Shown: positions 38,190 to 48,068 of the stretch, piece by piece
How positions within the stretch are numbered: position 1 is the stretch's first letter
Layout: every line of letters starts with the position of its first letter
Source of the DNA: Pseudoalteromonas prydzensis
GTDB taxonomy: Bacteria > Pseudomonadota > Gammaproteobacteria > Enterobacterales > Alteromonadaceae
Assembly: GCF_001661495.1 (NCBI RefSeq)
Contig: NZ_BDDT01000011.1
Coordinates: forward strand, 1 to 64,000
Direction of reading: 5' to 3'
DNA length: 64,000 bases
Made by a program: the position numbers and the translations under genes
Notes under the pieces: model-generated
Databases searched by the model: none
The model's input: only the letters and a program-made list of their open reading frames with translations
Told to the model about the DNA's origin: nothing

Positions 38190-38629
38190 CCTTTACGCTC
38201 GACAACAGCTGCGGTCATTCTCGATACGCAGCATAGCTCTGCGCGACTATTAGTAATTTTTACTTCCCAGACTGACGTCCGTTTGCCTATATGCAGTGGT
38301 TTTGCGATTGCCGTTAAGGTGCCGTTGCGTGACGCTTTTAAATGGTTCGCGTTGATCTCTTGGCCAACACAATAAAACTTCGTAAAATCAACTACAAAGT
38401 TTGCTGCATAGCTGGCTACGGTTTCGGCAAGCACCACGTTTGCACCGCCATGTACCATGCCCATAGGATTATGGTGAGCTGGGATTGCAGGCATAGTGGC
38501 TGCTAAATAGTCATCGCCAATTTCACTAATTTCAATGCCCATGGTTTTCATTAAAGTGCCTTGGCCATTAATTCCTTCATCAAGTGCTTTGCACTGCGCT
38601 AGGGTTATCGGTTGGTACCAAATACTCAT
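38186..38629 (-). CDS. menI: Hotdog thioesterase, MenI/EntH-like
   Basis: 147 residues. It aligns well with E. coli MenI (YdiI): IGDDYLAATMPA, then GMVHGGANVVLAETVASYA with the catalytic Glu, GQEINANHLKASRNGTLTAIAKPLHIGKRTSVWEV and LCCVSRMT. MenI hydrolyses 1,4-dihydroxy-2-naphthoyl-CoA in menaquinone synthesis; EntH-type proofreading thioesterases are close relatives, so the substrate is not certain. No other menaquinone gene is nearby. Confidence 0.85.
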   Translation of the reverse strand: MSIWYQPITLAQCKALDEGINGQGTLMKTMGIEISEIGDDYLAATMPAIPAHHNPMGMVHGGANVVLAETVASYAANFVVDFTKFYCVGQEINANHLKASRNGTLTAIAKPLHIGKRTSVWEVKITNSRAELCCVSRMTAAVVERKG

Positions 38630-38749
38630 TACTTTACCTCATAAAATTATTTCTTAAATCAGTCTACACTTTTAAACACTTTTCTACAGTTAAGATCATA
38701 AAAATAGCTAAAATGTACCTTTATTATGTATTTGTTAATAGGCTTAAGG

Positions 38750-39544
38750 ATGAAGTTAGGCGTATATAGATTGAGTGCAATGCTACTTGCGAGTGTATTT
38801 GTTCAGGCTCCAGTGGCAGCTGCTACACAGCATCAACTCGATATTGGTTTTACCGATTTGGGTGGTTTAGATGAATCATTTTTAGGGGCACGTTATCGCT
38901 ATTTTGCTGAAGATCTTGAGCCTAAAACTGGACCATATGAACTTAGAGCCTATTTAAATCGAGTGAATAACTATGCCGTAGGTGGGTTTTCGAATGGTGA
39001 TTTTAGCTATTTAAATATTGATGCTGCTGTTTATGGCCCTGAGGGGCTAGTTATGCAAGCCAGCCTGCAAAGAATTTCAGATGATAACAAATATTGGCAA
39101 GATACCGATTATTTAGCCAGTGCCGCGCTTGGTAAGCAGATGAATGAACAGCTTCAGCTTGGTTTTAATGCTTATTATAGTCGCGCTGAAAGCGACTATA
39201 ATAACGGTAAGCAAAGTACTGAGCATGTGTCAGTAGAGTGGACTTATGCGCCGTATGTACGCTGGACTGATATTGATAATAACCAAGGCTGGGATTTAGA
39301 GTTAAAACAATTGGCGGGACGTTATCGCTATGTGCAAGGGCGGGCCATTTATTATGTAAATCAAGCTTGGTCAGTAGGGTTTATTGCCAATATCCGTAAT
39401 ACCGATAACCTCAGTGACAACTATGAACTGCAAACTCAATATTGGTTTAATAAACATGCCGCATTAAAGTTTGGGTTAGGCTCAGCGCTTGATTCTGGCA
39501 GTGGTTTAAATAGTATGAGTTTGTTATTAACAATGCGTTTATAA
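38750..39544 (+). CDS. Putative porin-like outer-membrane protein
   Basis: 264 residues from the ATG of MKLGVYRLSAMLLASVFVQA; an alternative ATG at 38726 would lengthen the leader by eight residues. Cleavage is likely after VAAA. The mature part is built of alternating strands (for example GARYRYFAED, DAAVYGPEGLVMQASLQR, LELKQLAGRYRYVQGRAIYYV) and ends in RL after MSLLLTM. It resembles the large group of Alteromonadales putative porins. No genes for a matching transport system lie next to it. Confidence 0.75.
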   Translation: MKLGVYRLSAMLLASVFVQAPVAAATQHQLDIGFTDLGGLDESFLGARYRYFAEDLEPKTGPYELRAYLNRVNNYAVGGFSNGDFSYLNIDAAVYGPEGLVMQASLQRISDDNKYWQDTDYLASAALGKQMNEQLQLGFNAYYSRAESDYNNGKQSTEHVSVEWTYAPYVRWTDIDNNQGWDLELKQLAGRYRYVQGRAIYYVNQAWSVGFIANIRNTDNLSDNYELQTQYWFNKHAALKFGLGSALDSGSGLNSMSLLLTMRL

Positions 39545-39594
39545 GCTAACTAAACTGAAATAGGTAAGCACACTTGTGCTTACCTGACGAGGGT

Positions 39595-41088
39595 TTACTG
39601 GTAACTAGCAGTAAGGCTTACGTTACTAAAAGCAGTATAACCTTTCACCATAATATAATAGCCACCAGAGCGGTTATCGCTACAACTTTCGTTATTGCCA
39701 TTTTTATAAGGGCGACAGTCATAGTTGTTGCTTGAGGCTGCACCATTATACTTTACATATAAGTCTAGATCGCCCGTACCACCGGAGGTTGTAATAGTCA
39801 CTTGCTGAGTACCGCTTGGCGCCGTAAAAGTAAATAGCTGTTCACTATTTTTTGCACCGTTTACAGTAATCGGCTGATTATTTTGTAGCTCATTACCACT
39901 TGGCGGTGGGGTGGTAGTTCCTGATCTGAAGTTAGCAATGGTTGGGTTGGTTAAGTTCAATACCCGAGCATTATCATGTTGTGTTGCAGTGCCCATCACC
40001 GCGCCGTTGTATGATTTGTTTGGATTTGACCAATAATTTATACGGGTGCAGTTGCTATTGCAATTATACGCCATAACTGAGCGCCATTGCGATTGAGGGT
40101 GCTGATAACCGTGGCCAAATGCATAAGGAGATGTTGATGGGTCATTTTCTGGATTATGGCGAGCACCCTGCAAATGACCAATTTCATGACCAAAAGAGTA
40201 ATAGCCTGTCGCACAGTCATAATCGACCATTGCAAATGCAGTGCTTGCATTTGCGCCAATTGCATTCGCTTGACCGCAATAGCCATTTACATCATTGACT
40301 AAGATAACCACGTCAGCACCATATTGATCGCGCAAAGTATGTGCTTCATCCATATAACCATCATTTTTTGCGGCTAAACGATTTAAGTCCGTTGCTGAGT
40401 TTGCTGCCTCAGTGTAATTCACTTGGGCGACATGCGCTAAGCTCACTACAGCGTTTACGTCAGAGTTTTGGTAGCCTTGATTGGTTTCAACGATCGCAAG
40501 GTCTATTAAGCTATTAATATCCGCTGATTTTTGTGCAGCTGCCGCGGTGTACAAAACTAATAGAGTAATATTACTTTGTGCATTTGTAGCCAGTGCCGTT
40601 TGATAGTTTTGTGCTGTTAATATTTGCTCACTCACTGACAAACTTGGGCTTGACGGTTGATATCCTGGTGCATGTTCGTCGGGCTGGTTAGCAGGATCAA
40701 GTTCAATGAAGTTATGACCGGCGCGTTTGTTAGGTTGTAATTTATATACACGAGAATCTACCTTAACTGTGCCAGAGATGCCTTTTGTTGATTTTATCAA
40801 GGTGATCTCATCACCATCTAAGCTTTTACCAACCCAGATCAGATTACCCGTTGATGATGTGCTTGCAGTGCTTTTAATAAACTCGATATCGTTGCCTTGC
40901 ACAGGTAAAAAGAAGCTAGCGGTATCAGTGTTAAGTTCAAAAAGTGGTTGCCCGAATTGAGTTTGGGCGACTGCTTGTGCGCTTTTTAATTGCACAAAGT
41001 TGCTTTGCTGCGCTTCAAAGAGGGGCACCTGAGCATAACTGTAACCGCTAAATAATAAGCTTAAAAATAGTGGTGTCATTTTTTTCAT
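39595..41088 (-). CDS. Secreted zinc metalloprotease with PPC domain
   Basis: 497 residues. Signal peptide MKKMTPLFLSLLFSGYSYA, a propeptide (about 20-165), then a reprolysin/metzincin-like domain with the zinc site HEIGHLQGARHN (His301, Glu302, His305, His311) and a Met-turn at SVMAYNCN. The C-terminal PPC domain (about 395-497) includes LFTFTAPSGTQQVTI and GDLDLYVKYN, a secretion-associated module often removed on maturation. An extracellular nutrient-acquiring protease is likely in a marine bacterium. Monocistronic. Confidence 0.92.
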   Translation of the reverse strand: MKKMTPLFLSLLFSGYSYAQVPLFEAQQSNFVQLKSAQAVAQTQFGQPLFELNTDTASFFLPVQGNDIEFIKSTASTSSTGNLIWVGKSLDGDEITLIKSTKGISGTVKVDSRVYKLQPNKRAGHNFIELDPANQPDEHAPGYQPSSPSLSVSEQILTAQNYQTALATNAQSNITLLVLYTAAAAQKSADINSLIDLAIVETNQGYQNSDVNAVVSLAHVAQVNYTEAANSATDLNRLAAKNDGYMDEAHTLRDQYGADVVILVNDVNGYCGQANAIGANASTAFAMVDYDCATGYYSFGHEIGHLQGARHNPENDPSTSPYAFGHGYQHPQSQWRSVMAYNCNSNCTRINYWSNPNKSYNGAVMGTATQHDNARVLNLTNPTIANFRSGTTTPPPSGNELQNNQPITVNGAKNSEQLFTFTAPSGTQQVTITTSGGTGDLDLYVKYNGAASSNNYDCRPYKNGNNESCSDNRSGGYYIMVKGYTAFSNVSLTASYQ

Positions 41089-41364
41089 TTATAAATCCTT
41101 CTGTATTTAATTTGAGTACAGGTACAGATTTTCACATAAACAAATTATTATCAAGTTATTTACATTTAATATTCATTTAAGGTTCATCGATTGCGCTGGC
41201 TTTGTAAAAAATTAACTACAAAAAAAGAATTTATGTAATCAGCACCTATAGTTAACGGCCGACATTTAACTTTGTCAGTGTTACTACAAAATTTTTATAA
41301 GAAAAAACGGGCTTAATTATTCGGATTCATTTTTACAGTATTAATATTTGCGATTTTCAGATAA
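41089..41364. other. Intergenic region upstream of lexA
   Basis: The divergent gap between the metalloprotease gene and lexA is 321 bases in all. Apart from the two SOS boxes at its right end I see no gene and no clear hairpin; it presumably holds the protease promoter. Confidence 0.4.
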
Positions 41365-41380
41365 CTGTATATACTCACAG
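41365..41380 (+). promoter_or_regulatory. LexA box 1
   Basis: CTGTATATACTCACAG has the CTG-N10-CAG frame and the TATA-rich centre of the gammaproteobacterial SOS box. It lies 30 bases upstream of lexA. Confidence 0.93.
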
Positions 41381-41389
41381 TTAAATGTA

Positions 41390-41405
41390 CTGTATGGAAA
41401 ACCAG
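41390..41405 (+). promoter_or_regulatory. LexA box 2
   Basis: CTGTATGGAAAACCAG also keeps CTG-N10-CAG but departs from the consensus centre. Two tandem boxes upstream of lexA match the E. coli arrangement and give tight autoregulation. It ends four bases before the start codon. Confidence 0.8.
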
Positions 41406-41409
41406 TTGT

Positions 41410-42027
41410 ATGCGCCCATTAACGAATCGCCAAGCTCAAATTCTCGAACTTATAAAAGTATTTATTAAAGATACCGGTATGCCGCCAACCCGTGCTGAGA
41501 TTGCGCAAACGTTAGGTTTTAAAAGTGCTAATGCAGCGGAAGAACATTTAAAAGCACTGGCTAAAAAGGGCGTAATTAAAATGAAGCCTGGCGCTAGCCG
41601 TGGTATCCAATTGGTTGAAGAAGAAGAGCCTGAGCAACTTGGTTTACCGCTAATTGGTCGGGTTGCTGCTGGAGAGCCAATTTTGGCAGAGCAGCATGTT
41701 GAGAGCCATTGCCAAGTTGACCCCTTATTATTTAAACCCGCAGCCGACTTTTTATTACGAGTGCAAGGCATGAGTATGAAAGATATTGGCATTATGGATG
41801 GTGATTTACTGGCAGTACACAGCACGCAAGTTGCTGAAAATGGCCAAGTGGTTGTTGCCCGTGTTGATGATGATGTAACAGTAAAGCGCCTTGAAAAAGC
41901 AGGTAAAAAAGTTTTTTTACATGCTGAAAATGATGAATTTGCACCTATTGAAGTCGATCTTGAGCATGAGTCTTTCAATATTGAAGGGTTGGCGGTTGGG
42001 GTGATCCGCAACGCAGACTGGATGTAA
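41410..42027 (+). CDS. lexA: LexA repressor
   Basis: 205 residues. N-terminal winged HTH (about 1-65): [20 protein letters not shown] and [28 protein letters not shown]. Cleavage site AAGEP (Ala-Gly at VAAGEP, about residue 85). Catalytic Ser in [11 protein letters not shown] and Lys in [20 protein letters not shown] damage triggers RecA-stimulated self-cleavage, releasing SOS genes. Tandem SOS boxes precede it, so it represses itself. No SOS gene follows: a terminator ends the transcript, and the MATE gene linked to lexA in E. coli (dinF) lies 18 kb away here. Confidence 0.98.
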   Translation: MRPLTNRQAQILELIKVFIKDTGMPPTRAEIAQTLGFKSANAAEEHLKALAKKGVIKMKPGASRGIQLVEEEEPEQLGLPLIGRVAAGEPILAEQHVESHCQVDPLLFKPAADFLLRVQGMSMKDIGIMDGDLLAVHSTQVAENGQVVVARVDDDVTVKRLEKAGKKVFLHAENDEFAPIEVDLEHESFNIEGLAVGVIRNADWM

Positions 42028-42036
42028 ACCTATTTT

Positions 42037-42072
42037 GCACCAAACTGGTGAAGTTTGGTGCTTTGATTTTTT
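42037..42072 (+). terminator. Terminator of lexA
   Basis: GCACCAAACT and AGTTTGGTGC form a perfect ten-pair stem around GGTGA, followed by TTTGATTTTTTTT. Confidence 0.93.
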
Positions 42073-42441
42073 TTACCCCTTTAATGGCTAAATTTCATAC
42101 TTAGCTATGCCTCTCAAGCCCTCGTAAACTCTACTTTTACGTTACTTTTGCCCTACTGTAGCTATCCTTGATAACAAAATAACGCGCTGATTTTTAGTTA
42201 TTATTTATGCACCAAAAGAGAAATAAATTACTCCTAAAACTTGCTAATTGTTCGTTTTTTAACTAATTGGTTAATACACTGTGTTAACAACTGTCTTTAA
42301 AAGTTGCGATTTTTTGCGCAAAAACACTTTTCTGAGACTGAGTTAATGACCAGTTACAATAAAAAATAACGAATTGGCGTGAAAAAAGCAGTGCCGCCTT
42401 TTCGCTTTGCATCTTGCAATAGCATCAAAAGGAGCCGTCAC
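42073..42441. other. Upstream region of the cytochrome oxidase operon
   Basis: No gene is seen in this 369-bp stretch, which should carry the cox promoter. Two overlapping inverted repeats occur: TTAACTAATTGGTTAA (42259..42274) and GTTAATACACTGTGTTAAC (42270..42288). They could be operator sites, but I cannot name a regulator. Confidence 0.4.
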
Positions 42442-43584
42442 ATGGGTAAACTGAGCACTACCTTGTGGCTTATATTACTTATGCTTCCGCAGCATTTGTT
42501 GGCTAATAGCCGATTTAATATGCGCGAAGGCGTAACAGATATAAGTAATAATGTTTATCAATTACACATGACTATATTCATTATTTGTTGTGTGATCGGG
42601 GTGATTGTATTTGCCGCTATGTTTTGGGCGTTACTTCGTCACCGCAAATCAAAAGGGGCTATTCCAGCTCAATTCCACGAAAGCACTAAAGTTGAAATAC
42701 TTTGGACTGCTATTCCATTTGTTATTCTCATCGCAATGGCTGTGCCTGCGACTAAAACGTTGATTGCGATGGAAGATGCAAGTAAGGCTGATCTGACTAT
42801 TAAAATTACCGGGTCACAATGGAAATGGCACTATGAGTATATGGGCGAAGATGTTGCTTTTTACTCTATTTTATCGACTCCGCAAGAACAAATAACTAAT
42901 CAAGCGGATAAAACAAGTACTTACCTACTTGAAGTAGACAAACCTTTAGTCTTACCGATCAATAAAAAAGTACGCTTTTTAATGACCTCAGATGATGTGA
43001 TCCACTCTTGGTGGGTACCTGATTTTGCAGTTAAAAAAGATGCCAATCCAGGCTTCATCAATGAAACATGGACGAAAATAAATGAAGAAGGCATTTATCG
43101 TGGGCAATGCGCTGAGTTATGCGGCAAAGATCACGGCTTTATGCCTGTGGTGGTGGAAGCTAAATCTGAACAAGATTTTGCTGATTGGTTAGCCGATGCT
43201 AAACAAGCGAAGCAAAAAGCAGCCGCTGCGGATGCCGCTTTACTCGATCAAACATTACCGAAAGAAGAGTTAATGACACTTGGCGAGCAAGTATATATGG
43301 CCAGTTGTGCAGCATGTCATCAACCTACAGGGATGGGCTTACCAGGTGTGTTTCCTGCGCTTAAAGGTAATCCTGTGGTGCTTGGTGATATTAAAGATCA
43401 TATTGATGTTGTGCTACATGGTCGTCCAGGTACTGCGATGCAAGCGTTTGCTAAGCAGTTATCAATTAAGCAGTTAGCAGCGGTTATTACTTACAAACGA
43501 AACGCGTGGGGTAACGATACCGGTGATGTTATTCAACCGAGTCAGATCCAAGCTGAGCTTGATGCAACATCGGAGGCTAAATAA
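42442..43584 (+). CDS. coxB: Cytochrome c oxidase subunit II with fused cytochrome c
   Basis: 380 residues from MGKLSTT, with AAAGGAG seven bases upstream. Signal peptide, two membrane helices (about 45-70 and 85-105), then the cupredoxin domain with the CuA ligands in HSWWVPDF and [16 protein letters not shown]-terminal cytochrome c domain (about 275-360) carries [14 protein letters not shown], so this is a caa3-like subunit II that takes electrons through its own heme c. First gene of the oxidase operon; it overlaps coxA by one base. Confidence 0.96.
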   Translation: MGKLSTTLWLILLMLPQHLLANSRFNMREGVTDISNNVYQLHMTIFIICCVIGVIVFAAMFWALLRHRKSKGAIPAQFHESTKVEILWTAIPFVILIAMAVPATKTLIAMEDASKADLTIKITGSQWKWHYEYMGEDVAFYSILSTPQEQITNQADKTSTYLLEVDKPLVLPINKKVRFLMTSDDVIHSWWVPDFAVKKDANPGFINETWTKINEEGIYRGQCAELCGKDHGFMPVVVEAKSEQDFADWLADAKQAKQKAAAADAALLDQTLPKEELMTLGEQVYMASCAACHQPTGMGLPGVFPALKGNPVVLGDIKDHIDVVLHGRPGTAMQAFAKQLSIKQLAAVITYKRNAWGNDTGDVIQPSQIQAELDATSEAK

Positions 43585-45185
43585 TGAGTAGCGTAACACA
43601 GCAACATGATAATACAGCTGCACATCATGATGATGGGCATCATCACCCAGCAAAAGGATTTAAGCGCTGGTTATATACAACCAACCACAAAGACATAGGT
43701 AGTTTATATTTAATTTTTTCGCTCACCATGTTTTTAATTGGCGGTGCGATGGCAATGGTGATCCGCGCTGAATTGTTCCAGCCGGGACTGCAGTTAGTCG
43801 ATCCGCACTTTTTTAACCAAATGACCACAGTCCATGGTTTGATCATGGTGTTTGGTGCGGTTATGCCGGCCTTTACAGGACTGGCAAACTGGATGGTGCC
43901 CTTGATGATTGGTGCACCAGACATGGCATTACCACGAATGAACAATTGGAGTTTTTGGATTTTACCGTTTGCGTTTTTAATTCTATTAGCGTCATTGTTT
44001 ATGCCCGGTGGCGGACCTGCATTTGGCTGGACATTCTATGCTCCGCTTTCTACCACTTACAGTAATGATAACACTGCGTTATTTGTGTTTGCCGTGCACA
44101 TTATGGGTATCAGCTCAATTATGGGGGCAATTAATGTGATTGTGACCATAGTGAATATGCGCGCACCAGGTATGACGTGGATGAAACTGCCGCTATTTGT
44201 CTGGACTTGGCTAATTACCGCATTCTTATTAATTGCGGTTATGCCAGTGCTCGCAGGTGCGGTGACTATGGTACTCACTGATAAATACTTTGCTACTAGC
44301 TTTTTTGATGCCGCTGGTGGTGGCGATCCAGTGATGTTCCAACATATCTTTTGGTTCTTTGGTCATCCTGAAGTGTATATTATGATTTTGCCAGCTTTCG
44401 GTATTATCTCAACCATAGTGCCGACTTTCTCTCGTAAGAAATTATTTGGTTATGCCTCCATGGTATACGCCACCTCCTCGATTGCCTTACTAAGCTTTAT
44501 TGTTTGGGCGCATCACATGTTTACTACGGGTATGCCGGTAGCTGCTGAGTTGTTTTTTATGTACGCAACTATGCTTATATCGGTGCCAACGGGAGTGAAA
44601 GTATTTAACTGGGTAGCTACTATGTGGCGCGGGTCAATTAGTTTTGAAGTACCAATGTTATTCAGTATTGCCTTTATCGTGTTGTTTACCTTAGGCGGTT
44701 TTTCCGGCTTGATGTTGGCGATCACCCCTGCTGATTTTCAGTATCATGATACCTACTTTGTGGTGGCGCATTTTCATTATGTATTAGTCACAGGCGCGGT
44801 ATTTTCAATCATGGCAGGTGCCTATTATTGGCTGCCGAAATGGACGGGCAATATGTTTAATATCACCTTAGCGAAATGGCATTTTTGGCTATCTTTGGTG
44901 AGTGTGAACGTCTTGTTCTTCCCGATGCACTTTGTAGGACTTGCCGGTATGCCACGTCGTATCCCTGATTATGCGCTGCAATTTGCTGACTTTAACGCCA
45001 TTATTAGTCTTGGTGGGTTTGCCTTTGGCTTATCGCAATTGTTATTTGTGGTAGTGGTATTTAAGTGCGCAAGAGGTGGCGATAAAGTGCCAGCGAAGGT
45101 GTGGGATGGCGCCGAGGGGCTGGAGTGGGAAGTGGATTCGCCAGCGCCATATCATACCTTTGAAACACCGCCGGAGATCAAGTAA
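43584..45185 (+). CDS. coxA: Cytochrome c oxidase subunit I
   Basis: 533 residues, twelve helices. Heme-copper ligands: low-spin heme a His in [12 protein letters not shown], the CuB/Tyr crosslink site [20 protein letters not shown] in WAHHMFTTG, and [14 protein letters not shown] for heme a and a3. The K and D proton pathways are represented by the usual Lys/Tyr and by [20 protein letters not shown]. The N-terminus is His-rich (DDGHHHP). Overlaps both neighbours by one base. Confidence 0.97.
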   Translation: MSSVTQQHDNTAAHHDDGHHHPAKGFKRWLYTTNHKDIGSLYLIFSLTMFLIGGAMAMVIRAELFQPGLQLVDPHFFNQMTTVHGLIMVFGAVMPAFTGLANWMVPLMIGAPDMALPRMNNWSFWILPFAFLILLASLFMPGGGPAFGWTFYAPLSTTYSNDNTALFVFAVHIMGISSIMGAINVIVTIVNMRAPGMTWMKLPLFVWTWLITAFLLIAVMPVLAGAVTMVLTDKYFATSFFDAAGGGDPVMFQHIFWFFGHPEVYIMILPAFGIISTIVPTFSRKKLFGYASMVYATSSIALLSFIVWAHHMFTTGMPVAAELFFMYATMLISVPTGVKVFNWVATMWRGSISFEVPMLFSIAFIVLFTLGGFSGLMLAITPADFQYHDTYFVVAHFHYVLVTGAVFSIMAGAYYWLPKWTGNMFNITLAKWHFWLSLVSVNVLFFPMHFVGLAGMPRRIPDYALQFADFNAIISLGGFAFGLSQLLFVVVVFKCARGGDKVPAKVWDGAEGLEWEVDSPAPYHTFETPPEIK

Positions 45186-45712
45186 TGAGTCACGCACCAC
45201 TGCTTAAGCGCTTAGTGTTGATATGCCTAGGCATGTTTGCTTTTGCCTTTGCCTTGGTGCCGCTCTATGACGTCTTTTGTGATGTAACAGGACTTAATGG
45301 CAAACCATCCTTAGAGCAAGCAAAGCAAAGCACCAGCATTAATGAAACACGCGAGGTGGATGTGAGTTTTACTACCCATGCACAAAGTGGTGCACCGTTT
45401 GCGGTGCAATCAGCTGAATACAGTGTTTCAGTGCAACCCGGAGCAATGCGCGAGGTACTGTTTAAAGCAAAAAACCTCAGCAATGAAGATAAAGTTATGC
45501 AGGCGGTACCTTCAGTGTCGCCGGGCAAAGCAGCCAAATATTTACATAAAATGGCCTGTTTTTGTTTTGATCAACAGCCATTGAAAGCCGGTGAAGAGGT
45601 AGAGTTCAAATTACTTTTTTACGTCGATACAGAATTACCAGACGATGTAGAAGAGCTGACTTTATCTTATACCGTGTTTGATATTAGTAGTCAGTTAGTG
45701 GCTAGTAATTAG
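45185..45712 (+). CDS. ctaG: Cytochrome c oxidase assembly protein CtaG (Cox11)
   Basis: 175 residues. One membrane helix (LVLICLGMFAFAFALVPLYDVFCDVTGLNG) and a periplasmic domain ending with the copper-binding MACFCFDQQPL, where CFCF is the family's Cu(I) ligand motif. It delivers copper to the CuB site of subunit I. It lies between coxA and coxC, as in most Proteobacteria. Confidence 0.97.
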   Translation: MSHAPLLKRLVLICLGMFAFAFALVPLYDVFCDVTGLNGKPSLEQAKQSTSINETREVDVSFTTHAQSGAPFAVQSAEYSVSVQPGAMREVLFKAKNLSNEDKVMQAVPSVSPGKAAKYLHKMACFCFDQQPLKAGEEVEFKLLFYVDTELPDDVEELTLSYTVFDISSQLVASN

Positions 45713-45723
45713 GAGCAAGTGAG

Positions 45724-46599
45724 ATGAATCAAAAATACGAAAAATACTACGTGCCGGCACAAAGCCCATGGCCAATAGTTGGCGCGTTTGCAATGTTTTT
45801 TATTGCTGTAGGCGCAGGCCTTACAGTTATGCAAGCACGTAGTGGCGGTGGTGCGGGTCATTATTTGTTGTATGCTGGAATTGGCGTACTGATATATATG
45901 CTATTTCGTTGGTTTAAAAATGTCATTGAAGAGTCTGACCAAGGGTTATATTCAGCACAAATGGATCGCTCGTTCCGCCAAGGCATGAGCTGGTTTATTT
46001 TCTCTGAAGTGATGTTTTTTATGGCCTTTTTTGGCGCCTTGTTTTATGCGCGAATGATTTCTGTACCTTGGCTTGGTGGCGCGGGTAATAACGCCATGAC
46101 CAACGAAGTTTTATGGCCAACCTTTGAAGCAATGTGGCCGTTAGTCACAACTCCAGGCGGGGGCACTACGCAAGCCATGGGTTGGCAAGGTTTACCATTA
46201 ATAAACACATTAATCCTACTTGCCTCATCGGTGACTTTACATTTTGCTCATGTCGCGATGGAGAATAATAAGCGTGGGCCATTAAAAGTATTTATGGCAC
46301 TGACAATAGCACTAGGCGTGGTTTTTTTAGGGCTGCAAGTTTTAGAGTATATGCATGCCTACCAAGATTTGGGGCTGACCCTAGATGCCGGAGTATATGG
46401 CAATACGTTCTTCTTATTAACTGGCTTTCACGGTATGCATGTAACTTTAGGGACCATTTTACTACTAGTCATGCTTATCCGCATTTTAAAAGGTCACTTT
46501 AGCCCAGATAAACACTTTGCTTTTCAAGCAGCTGCTTGGTACTGGCACTTTGTTGATGTGGTGTGGCTATGTTTGTTTGTGTTTGTATATGTGTTGTAG
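45724..46599 (+). CDS. coxC: Cytochrome c oxidase subunit III
   Basis: 291 residues, seven helices. Signatures are YVPAQSPWPIVGAFAMF, EVMFFMAFFGALFYAR and the C-terminal GFHGMHVTLGTILLLVMLIR, HFAFQAAAWYWHFVDVVWL. It helps keep the oxidase stable during turnover and shapes the proton entry route. Its last 101 bases are covered on the opposite strand by the DUF2909 gene. Confidence 0.97.
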   Translation: MNQKYEKYYVPAQSPWPIVGAFAMFFIAVGAGLTVMQARSGGGAGHYLLYAGIGVLIYMLFRWFKNVIEESDQGLYSAQMDRSFRQGMSWFIFSEVMFFMAFFGALFYARMISVPWLGGAGNNAMTNEVLWPTFEAMWPLVTTPGGGTTQAMGWQGLPLINTLILLASSVTLHFAHVAMENNKRGPLKVFMALTIALGVVFLGLQVLEYMHAYQDLGLTLDAGVYGNTFFLLTGFHGMHVTLGTILLLVMLIRILKGHFSPDKHFAFQAAAWYWHFVDVVWLCLFVFVYVL

Positions 46600-46801
46600 G
46601 GTTGGCATTAGGGGAGATGTATCCTAACTTCAGCGCCGCAATAACAACAACGAGCACCACTACAGAAAACAACACGCGGCGGCCTAAATAGTGTGACATT
46701 GGCCGCCCATTATCTCGACCTGAAACCATAATAAATAATGCTCTAAACAAGTTAAAAAGTATAAATAATAACAACAGTACAATAATAATTTTTATAATCA
46801 C
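46499..46801 (-). CDS. DUF2909 twin-transmembrane protein
   Basis: 100 residues. A GTG at 46801 is preferred, with AAAGGTG six bases upstream; a longer frame to the left of it overlaps surf1. Two helices (IIKIIIVLLLLFILFNLFRAL and VLFSVVVLVVVIAALKLGYI) enclose a basic loop SGRDNGRPMSHYLGRR. Genes of this family often lie between coxC and surf1, but on the opposite strand as here. The tail (ANPTTHIQTQ onwards) runs 101 bases into coxC. A role in oxidase assembly is inferred from its position only. Confidence 0.82.
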   Translation of the reverse strand: MIIKIIIVLLLLFILFNLFRALFIMVSGRDNGRPMSHYLGRRVLFSVVVLVVVIAALKLGYISPNANPTTHIQTQTNIATPHQQSASTKQLLEKQSVYLG

Positions 46802-46814
46802 TGGGTTCACCTTT

Positions 46815-47555
46815 ATGCAGTTAATTTTATGGCGTAAACAAAAGCTTAGCTCAATTTTCATCGTTTGCGTGGTGATTGTTGTGGTATTGGTGTGTTTACG
46901 TTTAGGTTATTGGCAACTGCAACGAGCAGAAGCTAAAACACAGCAACTTGCCCATATCGCCAGCGTGCAAGCGCAAGGTGTAATGCAATGGCCGCAAGTG
47001 CAGGCACTGCCTAGTGATTGGAATAAAACCGGCGTTCAGGCGACTTTAACGGGCACGATAGACACTGATCACTACTGGTTGTTAGATAATCAAGTTTATC
47101 AAGGGCAGGTTGGTTACGATGTGTTAACGCTGTTTAAACCTGCAACCAGCAATAAACCGCTGTTAATTAATCTCGGTTGGGTTAAAGCTCCGATTTCACG
47201 CGAGCAGTTACCTTCTATCGAACTACCGAATAAACCCATTACAATCGATGTACAACTCAAGCAGGGTAAACTCAGTGGTTTCACCCTAGATAACACCTCA
47301 TTAAACAAGCTCGAGGATGACAGTTGGCCCAAGCGGGTGCAAACCATCGATTTACAGTTATTCACTCAACAAGCAAAGCAGGCAATGGTTGATTTTATTG
47401 GCTATCGTCAAGGTGCTGGTGATGAACTCGGGATACCGCATTACCAAGCTGTGGTGATGAGTCCACAAAAACATTATGGCTATGCTGTGCAATGGTTATT
47501 AATTGCTTTGGCATGTGTTGTGGTGGCTATTTTTGCCAGTAAAAGAAGGAATTAA
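46815..47555 (+). CDS. SURF1 family protein
   Basis: 246 residues with two membrane helices at the ends (FIVCVVIVVVLVCLRLGYWQL and YAVQWLLIALACVVVAIF), the hairpin topology of SURF1. The phrases RLGYWQLQRAEAK and HYGYAVQWLLIAL are the SURF1 N- and C-terminal signatures. SURF1 aids heme a insertion into subunit I. The start is 13 bases from the start of the divergent DUF2909 gene, so the two promoters or leaders overlap. Confidence 0.93.
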   Translation: MQLILWRKQKLSSIFIVCVVIVVVLVCLRLGYWQLQRAEAKTQQLAHIASVQAQGVMQWPQVQALPSDWNKTGVQATLTGTIDTDHYWLLDNQVYQGQVGYDVLTLFKPATSNKPLLINLGWVKAPISREQLPSIELPNKPITIDVQLKQGKLSGFTLDNTSLNKLEDDSWPKRVQTIDLQLFTQQAKQAMVDFIGYRQGAGDELGIPHYQAVVMSPQKHYGYAVQWLLIALACVVVAIFASKRRN

Positions 47556-47556
47556 A

Positions 47557-48051
47557 ATGAAAAATAAACCTATGGTAATTTTTATCGGTTGCTGTTTAGT
47601 GCCTTTAATGCTGGCTTATTTAGCATTAAAGTTAGATTGGATACCCTCTGCAGCGACCAATAATGGTGAGTTTTTAACAACAGAAGTAAAAGTTAAAGAC
47701 TGGAAAAATACAGAACATAAACAATGGACTATTGCTTTAAACCATCCTGAGCAATGTCAGCAAGCATGTGCTCAGCAGTTGCTTGCACTTGATAACTTAT
47801 ATGTTGCTTTGGGTAAAAACCAAGGCAAGGTTGATATGGTTATCTTAGGTGCAGCTGGGCAAACAACGTCTGCTTGGCCGCAGCTAGCGAGTATTGATGA
47901 GCTTACACCAGCCAGCTTATATTTAATCGATCATATGGGCTTAGTGGTATTGCAATACCCCTATCATGAGGAGCCTCAACAAAATCGATTAACGCAAAAA
48001 GGCCTGCTTCAAGATTTAAAAAAATTACTTAATTATTCGCGTTCTAGCTGA
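47557..48051 (+). CDS. Membrane-anchored protein of the oxidase cluster, unknown function
   Basis: 164 residues from MKNKPMVIF, with AAGGAA five bases upstream. One N-terminal helix (VIFIGCCLVPLMLAYLALKL) followed by a periplasmic domain. Two Cys in HPEQCQQACAQQLLAL form CxxxC, as in thioredoxin-like copper chaperones of the SCO group, but it lacks the usual His. It sits between surf1 and ctaA in the same position as conserved unknowns of other Alteromonadales oxidase operons. An assembly role is inferred from place. Confidence 0.75.
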   Translation: MKNKPMVIFIGCCLVPLMLAYLALKLDWIPSAATNNGEFLTTEVKVKDWKNTEHKQWTIALNHPEQCQQACAQQLLALDNLYVALGKNQGKVDMVILGAAGQTTSAWPQLASIDELTPASLYLIDHMGLVVLQYPYHEEPQQNRLTQKGLLQDLKKLLNYSRSS

Positions 48052-48068
48052 GCAAAGGAGTGTTAACT

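Noticed and set aside
41436..42011. 191-codon minus-strand ORF antisense to lexA
   Set aside because: It mirrors the lexA coding sequence; its composition (Ser/Thr/Pro-rich) is that of a frame shadow.
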